NCBI RefSeq assembly: GCF_023700755.1 | Contig: NZ_JAMKOJ010000006.1 | Coordinates: forward strand, 236,822 to 300,821 | Reading direction: 5' to 3' | DNA length: 64,000 bases | Source of the DNA: Allorhizobium sonneratiae | GTDB taxonomy: Bacteria > Pseudomonadota > Alphaproteobacteria > Rhizobiales > Rhizobiaceae | In this document: positions 52,521-61,982 of the stretch, piece by piece | How positions within the stretch are numbered: the first letter of the stretch is position 1 | How the letters are laid out: each line of letters starts with the position of its first letter | Notes under the pieces: model-generated | Databases searched by the model: none | The model's input: only the letters and a program-made list of their open reading frames with translations | Told to the model about the DNA's origin: nothing | Made by a program: the position numbers and the translations under genes

Positions 52521-53828
52521 TCAACCGTCGTTTAAGGCTGTTTCAGCATCCAGTGTCGAAACACGGGCGGTCGGTTGATAATTGAATCCTCCCTGCCGCC
52601 CGAAGGAAGTTATGCCGAAAGAGGACAGGGTTTCGATTGCAGCGGCGGCATCCCGCGCTGCACCTTCGCTGTAGATCGGATAGGCATTTTCCAGCTTCTG
52701 ACTGCCTTCAAGGATCAGATCACCGTCGAAAAGACCATTTTCAGCGCAATGAAGGCGAAAATCACGTTCGGCATCCTCAACACCGCCCCGCAAGACATCA
52801 GCGATGACTTCAACGGCGAAATATTCACGCCCATGGGCACGTCCGTAGAAATCAGAATAGACAGTCAGCCGCTTCCATGCGCTCTTGTTCGAAAAATTAT
52901 AGATGATCGACTGCTCGAAACCGCGCCGCCCGGAAAAACTGAAATACAGAGTAATCAGAGTGATTGTTTCCAGCTTTCGGGTCATCGGCAGGCCGCAAAG
53001 CTCCATGGTCCGCATCAAGGGGATGGTGGAGACGATATGCTTTGCATGAAAAATATGGCCATCCACATGCAGGATGAAGCCAGCATCGGTCTTTTCGATC
53101 GATCGGCCCGGTTTGCCGAGACAGAAGGCCACACCGCTCTCGCGCAATCTTTGCTCAACAAGGCGGTAAAGCGGTGCAAAGCCTTCTTTCGGACGCACCA
53201 TCTGCCGGTTGACCGGACCTTGAGGGCGGCGGCGAGATAGAAGACGGCTCAGGATGGCGCGAAACGAGGCGTTTTCGCTGATCCAGAGCATCCGCTTCAT
53301 CGCCAGTTCAAGGTCGATAAGATGCGGCTCGCGACCGTAAAACCGGGTCATATAGGCTCTCAGGCCGGAGCGTTGCAGAAAGTAGGCACCGATCCAATAG
53401 CGGGCGAAATCCTCAGCATTCCGCATTTTACGCCGAAACAGCCGAGCGTGGACGAGCGAAAAGCCGATCCGCGCCATGGCAAGAGGACCCGCACGAAGAA
53501 CATCGTCCCTGATGGAAATGGGATAGGCCGTAATGCGACCTTGCGGATTAAGCCGCGCCCATTGCGGCTCGACAGGCACATAAAGCGTCAGAAGTTCCGG
53601 AAAATGCTGCAACAGCGGTGAATCATCCTGAAAGATCAGGCTGCCGATGTCGAAACTGTAATCGCCGTGCGACCAGTCGATATGATTGCCGCCAAGATGC
53701 GCATAATCGTCAACAACGAGAATCCGGCCCGCCCCCTGGCGGGTCAGCACGGATGCCGATACCAGACCCGAGATTCCCGCCCCCAGAACGATGGTATCAA
53801 AGACGTCTATCGTGTCATCATGCTTCAT
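52521..53828 (-). CDS. FAD-dependent oxidoreductase resembling UDP-galactopyranose mutase
   Basis: The FAD site 'TIVLGAGISGLVSASVL' is followed by 'AHLGGNHIDWSHGDYSFDIG', which resembles the GGN...H pattern of Glf-type mutases and of amine-oxidase-family flavoproteins. The 435-residue protein then has 'SGLRAYMTRFYGREPHLIDL'. A UDP-sugar mutase that supplies a furanose unit fits a polysaccharide cluster, but a desaturase or oxidase of the same fold cannot be excluded. Start ATG 53828 follows GGAAGGG; ATG 53843 and 53867 are in frame. Confidence 0.7.
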   Translation of the reverse strand: MKHDDTIDVFDTIVLGAGISGLVSASVLTRQGAGRILVVDDYAHLGGNHIDWSHGDYSFDIGSLIFQDDSPLLQHFPELLTLYVPVEPQWARLNPQGRITAYPISIRDDVLRAGPLAMARIGFSLVHARLFRRKMRNAEDFARYWIGAYFLQRSGLRAYMTRFYGREPHLIDLELAMKRMLWISENASFRAILSRLLSRRRPQGPVNRQMVRPKEGFAPLYRLVEQRLRESGVAFCLGKPGRSIEKTDAGFILHVDGHIFHAKHIVSTIPLMRTMELCGLPMTRKLETITLITLYFSFSGRRGFEQSIIYNFSNKSAWKRLTVYSDFYGRAHGREYFAVEVIADVLRGGVEDAERDFRLHCAENGLFDGDLILEGSQKLENAYPIYSEGAARDAAAAIETLSSFGITSFGRQGGFNYQPTARVSTLDAETALNDG

Positions 53829-54515
53829 GCCCGGCCCTTCCATCCTGTCAACTTCGCACGATGTCACTGATGCCCTCTGACAGGCATGGAAAATCCAGAA
53901 TACGCTTAAGCCCAGAATCTCACGGCGCGCGCTACAATATTTACACTAATCATATTTATTTAAAATTTTTATATAAATTTATTATTTTCACTATTTCCCT
54001 AGAATCGCAAGTCAAATAATGATCAATATCCACAGAATCATATTAATTGTATAATTCACATTATTTATACTAATAATTCTTGAAATTTTCAAAATTTCTT
54101 AATTCATTATTTTTTAAAATCTCAATCAATCATGCAATATATTTACAAATAAATCCAAAGAAGCAAAATATCAAGTAAAGCGTATCTTTCTTAGCCCCAC
54201 TCATGAGCTTTGGCGGCACAGCATTGACGAATTGCAAAACACATAGAAGAGAGCGCGACAGCCTAAAACGCCGCACATTTTTCAAACTCCGTTTCGATTC
54301 AATTGATGAGTGATTAAAACTCACCCTCAAAAAATACGATAACAGTCGTTTCCTTTAATGAATGCATTTTTTGCATATATATTCAAGTATATAGGATGAA
54401 AAAATAAAATTTGTAAAATTTCACAATAGATTTAACATTAATCTTATATATATTCAATTCTAACATGTCTTTCCGCTCTTTTCCCGGGGCATGACACTTT
54501 GGGGGCCGTTTCAAT
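53829..54515. other. Very AT-rich 690-base divergent intergenic region
   Basis: No gene is supported. From about 53935 to 54470 the sequence is far richer in A and T than the rest of the window, with many T-A steps and hairpins such as ATGCATTTTTTGCAT (54361-54375). It separates the minus-strand flavoprotein gene and the plus-strand HAD-like gene and should hold both promoters; it also looks like a target for xenogeneic-silencer/MucR-type proteins (inference). Confidence 0.55.
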
Positions 54516-56459
54516 ATGCTCAAGCATTTGCCGAGCCATATCCGTATTGTTTCGACCGACATTTTCGACACGCTTCTGCTCCGCAACTATAAATCTCAGA
54601 CTGCGCGTGTTGCAGAAGGTGAAATGCGGTTTTCCCGTCTCCTGAGTGAGCGCGGCTTCACGATTGACAGCCATCACCTCGTCAAGGCGCGCTCAATCGC
54701 CCAAGCCATGGCCTATAAGGCACTGAACGTTCATAAACTTCATGGAGAGGTCAAGCTTGCCGATATTGTTGCCAACCAGTTGGCTTTGCTCGGTTTACCC
54801 GACCGTCTCCTTGCAGACCGCATCGCTCTGGAACTGGCAATCGAGAAGCGCTCGCTGCTTGCCAATGGGGACCTTGCACGCTTTCTCAGACAGTTGCGGC
54901 AAGCTGGCCAACGGATTGTTGCCGTCAGCGATACGGGTCTGTCGGCTGAGGCCATTGGCGAACTGATCAACCATTTTCATGGTCCCGGCCTGATCGACCG
55001 CATCTATTCCAGTGCAGATGAGCAACAGACCAAGCGCCATGGCGGTCTGTTCCATCTGCTGATGGAACAGGAAGGAGTTGCCCCCCATCATATACTGCAC
55101 CTTGGCGATGACCGCCTTGCCGATAAGGACGTTCCGGCCAGCATGGGCATCAGAACCATGCATATGCCCAGGGCTTCCATTGCCCGCACCCTGACGCGGG
55201 TCAATGGGGCATACAGCCTGTCAAAACACTATATGACTGGCAAAAACCCCTTGGAGAGCAGCAATATCCCCCAGCTTAGCGAACGTTTTGACTACGGACA
55301 CAGGGTTTTCGGACCGATTGTAGCCGAGTTTTGTCTCAAGATCTGGCTTTATGTTCAACAGGCAAGCCTGCAAGGACCGGCAACCCTTCTGTTTTGTGCC
55401 CGTGGCGGCGCCGGAATACGTGAAGCGTTTGAACGTGTGACGCAAAAGCTTGGTCTGCCTGTTGTTGTGCCGCGCGCAACCCTTCTGGTTTCAAGACTGA
55501 TTGCCGCTCGCGCGGCCATTGCCCGGCGGACGCCCGCCGCCCTCGATGAAATCCAGCGGGAATTTCATGGACGCAGCTTTCGCGAGGTCGCCAATGCCCT
55601 TGGTGGCGTAGATTATGATCTACCGGAAAGCTGGGACCGCGTTTTTACGGCGGGAGACTTCTATGCCATGCTGGATCACCCCCTTGCCAGCAAACTGTGC
55701 AACGACATTCAGGAGCAGACAGACCTGTTTGAGCGCCATCTCGAGACGGTCAGCGGCGGCGCGACACGCCTGATCCTGTGTGACACAGGACTTTATGGCA
55801 GTACGCAGCGACTTTTGAGCGCCGGTTTTCCAGCGAAGAATTTTGAAACCATTCAGTTTGCCCGCTGCAACTATAAAGGTCTACCGGAGGATCATTTCGG
55901 CAAGGTGGCCGGGCTTGTGGTCGAGTGTAATGCCTATGACCCCTTCCACAGAGAAACGGTGATCCTTCGCTACTGGCACATCATCGAAAGCCTTTTCGAG
56001 CCTGCCATTCCCTCGGTCCGACAGTTCAAAGCTCTGCCCGATGGAACTGTCGAGGCCAATTGCGGATATATTGCCTACCCCCTGCCACAGGATAGGCTCA
56101 ATCCGCTGCTTCTCGGGGCATTGCACTATATCGAAACCCTGCAAAGTGGCATTGATATTCTGGACGATGCGGCCACCGCCTGGAGGCGGCTCAAACAAGC
56201 GATCACCAATCCGGACAAATCGGATCTTCAGATTCTCGATGTCGAAAAGCGCTCTGTCGATTTTGGCCGGCTTGATTATGTCGATGCGATGACCACCAGC
56301 ACGGACAGAAATGTCCTTGCTCGTCTGCGCGCCATACAATCGAACCTGTGGCGTGAAGGAGCGATTGCCCGCGATTTTTCCACCTTTGGTCCCGTTCTGC
56401 TCACGGCCCTGGAGATGGCCCATGTGGTCAGGCGTTTTTCCGGACACAGGAAAACGTGA
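54516..56459 (+). CDS. HAD-like protein with large C-terminal domain, exopolysaccharide cluster
   Basis: The first 230 residues carry HAD motifs: motif I 'VSTDIFDTLLLR' (residues 12-23), motif II 'RIVAVSDTGLSAEA' and motif III/IV 'ILHLGDDRLADKDVPASMGI'. The remaining 400 residues have no motif I recognise ('ATLLFCARGGAGIREAFERV', 'RLILCDTGLYGSTQRLL'); the second could be another phosphate-binding fold. Proteins of this layout occur in polysaccharide loci, with unknown role. It starts at ATG 54516 after GGGGG and precedes a GT4 gene by 80 bases. Confidence 0.7.
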   Translation: MLKHLPSHIRIVSTDIFDTLLLRNYKSQTARVAEGEMRFSRLLSERGFTIDSHHLVKARSIAQAMAYKALNVHKLHGEVKLADIVANQLALLGLPDRLLADRIALELAIEKRSLLANGDLARFLRQLRQAGQRIVAVSDTGLSAEAIGELINHFHGPGLIDRIYSSADEQQTKRHGGLFHLLMEQEGVAPHHILHLGDDRLADKDVPASMGIRTMHMPRASIARTLTRVNGAYSLSKHYMTGKNPLESSNIPQLSERFDYGHRVFGPIVAEFCLKIWLYVQQASLQGPATLLFCARGGAGIREAFERVTQKLGLPVVVPRATLLVSRLIAARAAIARRTPAALDEIQREFHGRSFREVANALGGVDYDLPESWDRVFTAGDFYAMLDHPLASKLCNDIQEQTDLFERHLETVSGGATRLILCDTGLYGSTQRLLSAGFPAKNFETIQFARCNYKGLPEDHFGKVAGLVVECNAYDPFHRETVILRYWHIIESLFEPAIPSVRQFKALPDGTVEANCGYIAYPLPQDRLNPLLLGALHYIETLQSGIDILDDAATAWRRLKQAITNPDKSDLQILDVEKRSVDFGRLDYVDAMTTSTDRNVLARLRAIQSNLWREGAIARDFSTFGPVLLTALEMAHVVRRFSGHRKT

Positions 56460-56539
56460 TCAAGGAAAAAGACGTTTGTTCATCCACACACTCCCCACGG
56501 CACAATGGCTGAAACCGCTAGGGATAAAAGGACGCTGTC

Positions 56540-57730
56540 ATGAAGATTGCCATGCTTTTGAGTTGCGGTTCTTTCGAGGGGTATTTCGGGCGCTTTCAGA
56601 ACCAGACGGTTCAATCCTATCTGCAAACCTATCGCAATGACTGGTGCTGGTATTATGGCGCAGGTCTGGTTGAAAACGGCATAAAACCCATTCTTTACAT
56701 CCCCTCACTGCAGCAGGACGGGCTTCATGAAACCGATACTGGTATCGCCGTGCGCTTTCTGCCGCTTGCAGGTTGGTACCGGCCTTTTGAACGGGTCTGG
56801 CTGAAGCGCGTGTGCCGCACCAATCCCTATACCCTTTATGCGGATGAGCGCCTGAACACCATGGCCTTCATGCCCGCCCTGCAATCCGCCATGGTTGAGG
56901 ACGATATCGCGCTCCTTTATATTCAGGAATATTGGAGCGGACGCTTCGATCACATCACGGCACGCGTCAATCGCCCGGTGACAGCCGCCGACCATGGCGG
57001 GGTCGCCAAAGGGGTGCTGAAATGGTTCAAACGGTCGGCCTTCTCCAAAACACAGGCCATCTATTGCCAGACTGCCAATGAATGCGACATTGTCCGCCGC
57101 TATGGCGGAAGGCCGATCCTCCAGCCGAATGGCTGCGATCTCAGCCAGTTTTTCCCGCTGCCAACAGCCAGCAGAGCCCGATCCATCCTCACAGTCGCCC
57201 GGCTGATCAACCGGCAGAAGCGTACGAGCGACCTGATTGCAGCGCTCGCCCTGCTGCCCGAAGACTGGACGCTGGATATTGTCGGGGCCGGGCCGGATCT
57301 TGGTCTTTTGCAACGCTGCGCCGCCACCCATGGCGTCACCGGAAGGGTCAAATTTCACGGTTTCCTCAGCCGTCAGACCATTCGCTCCATGATGCAGACC
57401 TGCGGCGTCTATGCCATGCCGTCCGCCAATGAAGCTGTCGCCCTTGCCGCGCTCGAAGCCATGGGCTGCGGCGCCGCCGTGGTTTTGAGCCGCATACGCT
57501 CCTTTCAAATGCTGGTTGAAGATGGTGTCAACGGCCTTCTTGTCGATGTCGGAGATCCGTCGGCGCTGGCCAAAGCAATTGAAACAGCCTGGACCATGAA
57601 AGAACGCCTTGGCAAGGCCGCCGTCGATACCGTGGAACATCACTACGACACCCGCAAGCTCTACAAAAATCTTGCTGCAACCTTACGCGACCAGGCGTCT
57701 TCTCAGGTCGAAATGCAGGCTGCAGAATAA
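56540..57730 (+). CDS. Glycosyltransferase family 4
   Basis: A 396-residue GT-B enzyme. 'QPNGCDLSQFFPLPTAS' and 'SILTVARLINRQKRTSDLI' mark the start of the nucleotide-sugar domain, and 'MPSANEAVALAALEAMGCGAAVVLS' is the EX7E region with the first glutamate in 'NEAVALAALE'. The N-terminus 'MKIAMLLSCGSFEGYFG' is unusual for the family. It lies between the HAD-like gene and the flippase and is probably cotranscribed with both. Confidence 0.85.
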   Translation: MKIAMLLSCGSFEGYFGRFQNQTVQSYLQTYRNDWCWYYGAGLVENGIKPILYIPSLQQDGLHETDTGIAVRFLPLAGWYRPFERVWLKRVCRTNPYTLYADERLNTMAFMPALQSAMVEDDIALLYIQEYWSGRFDHITARVNRPVTAADHGGVAKGVLKWFKRSAFSKTQAIYCQTANECDIVRRYGGRPILQPNGCDLSQFFPLPTASRARSILTVARLINRQKRTSDLIAALALLPEDWTLDIVGAGPDLGLLQRCAATHGVTGRVKFHGFLSRQTIRSMMQTCGVYAMPSANEAVALAALEAMGCGAAVVLSRIRSFQMLVEDGVNGLLVDVGDPSALAKAIETAWTMKERLGKAAVDTVEHHYDTRKLYKNLAATLRDQASSQVEMQAAE

Positions 57731-57809
57731 AATAACAGCATTACAGTCCGTTCAGCCAGCCGGAGACCGATCATGCGTCCACGGGCTGGAGCCGATCAGA
57801 AAGTTTGTC

Positions 57810-59276
57810 ATGTTTGCATTCAAGACACTCCAGGGGGCCAGTTGGCTGGTTTTTTCCCGCGCCATGGGCCGGTTGATCGATTTTTTTACCCTGCTTGTTC
57901 TCGCCCGCATTCTGACCCCATCCGATTTCGGACTGGTGGCGCTGGCCATGTCTCTTGTCGTCGTGGTCGATACGATCCTGGAAATCCCCGTGACCCAGGC
58001 GCTGATCCGCCTGGACAGGATTACACAGGATCATCTCGACACGGGTTTTACGCTGGGAATGCTGCGCAGTGGCGTCATTGCCGTGATTATCATCGCAGCA
58101 CTTTGGCCTTTCGCACTCATCAATCACAAACCGGAATTGATGCCTCTCATCCTGTTTCTCTCGCTTGGGCCGGTCATCAGGGGATTTTACAGCCCGGCCA
58201 TGGTCAATTTCAGCCGGGCGCTGGGATTTCGCCAGACATTCCTGATGGAATTCGGCGGCAAGATTGTCGCCTTCACGGCGGCGATCACCACCGTCCTGGC
58301 GGGGGGAAGCTATTGGGCGCTCGCGGCCAATTTCGTCGGCGCCTCGCTGGCCAGCACCATGATTTCCTATTGGCTTGCACCGTATAGACCGCGGCTGTCT
58401 CTGGGGCAGTTACAGGATTTTGCCGGGTTCATCGGCTGGTTCACCGCTGCACAGCTGGTCTCGGCACTCAACTGGCAATTCGACCGTCTGCTGATCGGTT
58501 TTACCAGCGATCAGGTCTCGCTGGGTCGATATGCTGTCGCCAGCGATCTGGCGACAAGCCCGACCCAAAGCCTGATCGGTCCGGCGCTGCAATCTGTCAT
58601 GGCGGCCTTTTCACTGATCGCCTCTGACCATGACCGCATGAAATCCGCTTTCCTGAAGACCGCACGCTTCGCCATGCTGATCTCTCTACCCGCCTGTGTG
58701 GGCATCTCTCTGACGTCGGATCTGACAACAACGATCCTCTTGGGAGAAAAATGGAGGGAAGCCGCCCCTTACCTGCATATCCTCGCCCTGTCCGTCATCC
58801 CCATTCCCTATTTTCAGGTGCTTTATTCCGTCTCTCTGGCAACCAGCAAGCCTTACGTGGTGTTCTGGCTGAACATCATCGATCTGTCCTTCAGGCTCGT
58901 GCTGTTGTCGATCGGTCTTTATCTCTATGCCGGCTTGGGCGTCAGCTATGCGCGCGTCGTCCTGTCAGCCATCATGACTGTTTTCTATCTTTATTATGCC
59001 CGGAAAATTCTGGGCATCGGCATGGTGGCGCAATTGCAGAATATCTGGAAGATTGCCGTGGCAACACTGGTGATGACCATCAGTGTTGCCATTTTACGCA
59101 ATCACATCAGCAGTGAACATTTTCATCCTGTCATTGAACTTGCCATCACCGCCGCCACCGGCGCATCGATTTATATTTTTGTGCTTTATATCCTCGGCAC
59201 AAGAGTGGCGATTGGTAGCTCAAGACTGGAAATATACGACGGCTACAACATCGTGCGTTTTATCAAACGCACATAA
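57810..59276 (+). CDS. Polysaccharide flippase (Wzx/ExoT-like, MATE/MOP superfamily)
   Basis: A 489-residue membrane protein with about twelve hydrophobic segments, beginning 'GASWLVFSRAMGRLIDFFTL'. 'LARILTPSDFGLVALAMSLV' is the conserved N-terminal block of the polysaccharide transport family. It would flip the lipid-linked repeat to the periplasm for the ExoQ-like polymerase. ATG 57810 fits the family start; the longer frame overlaps the upstream gene. The ribosome binding site is weak. Its 3' end runs straight into repeat copy D. Confidence 0.88.
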   Translation: MFAFKTLQGASWLVFSRAMGRLIDFFTLLVLARILTPSDFGLVALAMSLVVVVDTILEIPVTQALIRLDRITQDHLDTGFTLGMLRSGVIAVIIIAALWPFALINHKPELMPLILFLSLGPVIRGFYSPAMVNFSRALGFRQTFLMEFGGKIVAFTAAITTVLAGGSYWALAANFVGASLASTMISYWLAPYRPRLSLGQLQDFAGFIGWFTAAQLVSALNWQFDRLLIGFTSDQVSLGRYAVASDLATSPTQSLIGPALQSVMAAFSLIASDHDRMKSAFLKTARFAMLISLPACVGISLTSDLTTTILLGEKWREAAPYLHILALSVIPIPYFQVLYSVSLATSKPYVVFWLNIIDLSFRLVLLSIGLYLYAGLGVSYARVVLSAIMTVFYLYYARKILGIGMVAQLQNIWKIAVATLVMTISVAILRNHISSEHFHPVIELAITAATGASIYIFVLYILGTRVAIGSSRLEIYDGYNIVRFIKRT

Positions 59277-59280
59277 GATT

Positions 59281-59349
59281 CTGTAACGCTTTAAATCTGC
59301 TGCATCATTTTCTCCTTAACCCGATTCCGGTTTAAGGAAGGCTGCAGTA
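59281..59349. repeat. Dispersed palindromic repeat, copy D
   Basis: CTGTAACGCTTTAAATCTGC, TGCATCATTTTC and GGTTTAAGGAAGGCTGCAG match copies B and C but without the GGCGCAC palindrome. It lies between the flippase stop and the 3' end of the DapA-family gene and overlaps the frameshifted tail of the latter. Confidence 0.7.
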
Positions 59350-60473
59350 CCGTTTTCAACATGCGTTCCTCCCCTGTTGAAACGCGTTGAAGCAACCCCG
59401 GCCTGAGATGAACAAGACGGGGGTGCTGTCGAACAGCAGCTGACTGACCCGCCGTTACATCGGATTGCGACCGATGAAGAACTCCCTGATGGGTCCATGC
59501 TCGGGTTCAAACCGGCATCGATCAACCCCTTGCGAAGGGCGAACATCTGCGGATCGTGGATACGCTGCGTTGGCATGCGCAACGGGCCGCCGTTATAACC
59601 CTGCAACCATCCCTGGAACTTCCAGACATATCGGTCGATGAAAAAGCCGCCATGCATCTGTTGCGCGACCATACCCTTGGCCTTGCGCGCCGGATGCATG
59701 CGCCAGTAGATTTCCGTTGCCGCGTCATAATCTCCGTCGCGCAGGAGTTTCATGACCTGGGGAATGAGTGGACCCCAATATTCATGATCGCTCGTTGCCG
59801 AGAGCTGGATCGGCATGATCTGGGAAAGCGGAATGAGCTCCCCTTCGATCGGCATGGAAATAACCACTTCCTTGCCGAACAGGCGGTTACACTCGATCAC
59901 GCTCTGTATGGACGGGAAACCGCCTTCAGCCTTGATCGCTGCAATGTTGGGGCAATCGTCAATGAGGCGGCGTATCACCGATGTCGGGATATCTGACGGA
60001 TGCACACGCGTGTTGAAACCCCACAGGAACATCGGGAACAGCATGACGGCCAGGTTGGTCGCATCGCACAGCGCCTTCGTATAGTCGTAGATGTCGTTCT
60101 CTCTCTCCGGGTAAAAGGCCGGAGGATAGGAAAGCAGAACGAATTCAGCACCAGCTGCTTCGGCAAGCTTTACGGCCTCGATGTTTTGCTCCAGCGTGTT
60201 CCAGCTCGCGTGATGCACAACGACCAGCTTGTCGCCTGCTTCATCCTTCATCATCTGCAGGAAGTCGATATATTCCGGCAGGGTTATGGACACTTCGGAG
60301 ACGCCAAGCGAGCCGACAAAACCGTGTTCGATCGCCAGCCGGGTGTCATGGCGAATAGCCTTTTCGTTCAGCCGCGTCATATCCCCGGAAAAAGACGGGA
60401 TCGTGCAGTTGACGGCGCCGACCAGCCGTTCCCGTGCCCAGTCCCTTGCTTCATTTCGTTTGTAAGAAACCAT
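59316..60473 (-). CDS. DapA-family aldolase/lyase with frameshifted 3' end
   Basis: A dihydrodipicolinate-synthase-type TIM barrel; the Schiff-base lysine is Lys181 in 'NIAAIKAEGGFPS'. Homology-like sequence ends at about residue 326 ('GLIDAGLNPSM'), after which the open frame runs 59 unrelated residues rich in Ser, Cys and Gly into a non-coding repeat. In the alternative frame the next bases read GPIREFFIGRNPM and stop at 59455, a natural ending. So one base near 59495 is probably missing, by mutation or sequencing error; the true protein would be about 339 residues. Substrate unknown. First-to-last in the operon: it is the distal gene after the dehydrogenase. Confidence 0.8.
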   Translation of the reverse strand: MVSYKRNEARDWARERLVGAVNCTIPSFSGDMTRLNEKAIRHDTRLAIEHGFVGSLGVSEVSITLPEYIDFLQMMKDEAGDKLVVVHHASWNTLEQNIEAVKLAEAAGAEFVLLSYPPAFYPERENDIYDYTKALCDATNLAVMLFPMFLWGFNTRVHPSDIPTSVIRRLIDDCPNIAAIKAEGGFPSIQSVIECNRLFGKEVVISMPIEGELIPLSQIMPIQLSATSDHEYWGPLIPQVMKLLRDGDYDAATEIYWRMHPARKAKGMVAQQMHGGFFIDRYVWKFQGWLQGYNGGPLRMPTQRIHDPQMFALRKGLIDAGLNPSMDPSGSSSSVAIRCNGGSVSCCSTAPPSCSSQAGVASTRFNRGGTHVENGTAAFLKPESG

Positions 60474-60488
60474 CAGATCATCACCCTT

Positions 60489-61982
60489 TTAGATTGCTTC
60501 GCCAGCGCCTTCCCAGGCCAGGTATTTCTTTTCCAGAAATTCCTCGATCCCGTAGATCGAGCCTTCCCGTCCGAGACCGGATTGCTTGACACCCCCGAAG
60601 GGGGCGACCTCATTCGAAATCAGGCCCGTATTGATGCCGACCATGCCGGCCTCGATGCCGGCGGTCACGCGCCATATCCGCGCTGCATCACTCGAAAACA
60701 GATAGGCAGCCAGGCCGAATTCCGTGTCATTCGCCATGGCGATCGCTTCGGCTTCCGTTTCGAAGCGCAGAACAGGAGCAACGGGACCAAAGGTTTCCTC
60801 CTTGGTCACATGCATGTCGCGGCTCACCCCTGCGAGGACGGTCGGCTCAAAGAAGAAGCCGCCAAGGTGATGACGTTTGCCACCGCAGATGATTTTCGCG
60901 CCCTTCTGCACCGCATCTGAAATGTGGCCTTCCACCTTTTCGAGCGCGGCGCCGTCAATGAGCGGGCCCTGCTGGACGCTGGTTTCAAAGCCATCGCCGA
61001 CCTTCAGTCGCGACACCTTCTCAGCCAAAGCAGCAACGAAGCGATCGTGGATGCCTGCCTGCACGTAGGCCCGGTTGGCGCTGATGCACGCCTGACCGGT
61101 GTTTCGGTATTTGGTGGCGATCATCCCGTCGACCGCCAGATCGAGATCGGCATCGTCGAACACGATCAGCGGCGCGTTTCCGCCCAGTTCCATCGAGGTT
61201 TTCTTGATCGTGGCGGCCGACTGCTCCAGCAATATCCGCCCCACCTCGGTTGATCCGGTAAAGGTGATCTTGCGCACCAGTGGGTTGCCGGTCAGTTCAG
61301 CGCCGATTTCACGCGCGACACCCGTCACCACATTGAACACACCGGCCGGAATGCCCGCACGTTCAGAAAGTTCGGCCAGTGCAAGCGCCGTCAGAGGTGT
61401 CTGCTCGGCAGGTTTCACCACCATCGTACAACCGGCGGCAAGTGCCGGCGCAGCCTTGCGGGTGATCATTGCAGCAGGAAAATTCCACGGCGTGATCGCC
61501 GCGCAAACTCCGACCGCCTCCTTCAAGACGACAATGCGTCGGCCTGGCTCGGGCGCCGCCATAACATCGCCTCGAACCCTCTTGGCCTCTTCGGCAAACC
61601 ACTCGACGAAGGAGGCGGCATAGGCCACTTCGCCCTTGGCCTCTGCAAAGGGCTTACCCTCCTCCAGCACAATGAGCCGAGCCAGATCATCCGCATTTTG
61701 CGTCATCAGGTCGAACCAGCGGCGCAGCACAACAGATCTTTGCTTTGCTGTCTGTTTGCGCCAGCTGCCATAGGCGCGATGCGCAGCCGAAATGGCATGG
61801 GCAACCTGTTGGCTGCTCAACAACGGCAGGTCCGCGAGCTTTTCTCCCGTCGAAGGGTTGTAAAGGGTGGAGCGGCCCCGATCGCCTGTATCGACCCATG
61901 TTCCGTCCACATATGCAGACGTCTTCCACAAGTTTGGATCTGAAAGCCTGTCATGCGGCACACTTATTTGACGAATGGTCAT
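60489..61982 (-). CDS. NAD(P)-dependent aldehyde dehydrogenase (succinate/2-oxoglutarate-semialdehyde type)
   Basis: General base Glu265 in 'SMELGGNAP' and nucleophile Cys299 in 'NTGQACISANRAYVQ' are intact in the 497-residue protein, and 'PWNFPAAMITRKAAPALAAGC' is typical of GabD-like semialdehyde dehydrogenases. It overlaps the ornithine-cyclodeaminase-family gene by four bases and is 15 bases from the DapA-family gene, so it probably oxidises an aldehyde made by one of these partners. Confidence 0.88.
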   Translation of the reverse strand: MTIRQISVPHDRLSDPNLWKTSAYVDGTWVDTGDRGRSTLYNPSTGEKLADLPLLSSQQVAHAISAAHRAYGSWRKQTAKQRSVVLRRWFDLMTQNADDLARLIVLEEGKPFAEAKGEVAYAASFVEWFAEEAKRVRGDVMAAPEPGRRIVVLKEAVGVCAAITPWNFPAAMITRKAAPALAAGCTMVVKPAEQTPLTALALAELSERAGIPAGVFNVVTGVAREIGAELTGNPLVRKITFTGSTEVGRILLEQSAATIKKTSMELGGNAPLIVFDDADLDLAVDGMIATKYRNTGQACISANRAYVQAGIHDRFVAALAEKVSRLKVGDGFETSVQQGPLIDGAALEKVEGHISDAVQKGAKIICGGKRHHLGGFFFEPTVLAGVSRDMHVTKEETFGPVAPVLRFETEAEAIAMANDTEFGLAAYLFSSDAARIWRVTAGIEAGMVGINTGLISNEVAPFGGVKQSGLGREGSIYGIEEFLEKKYLAWEGAGEAI

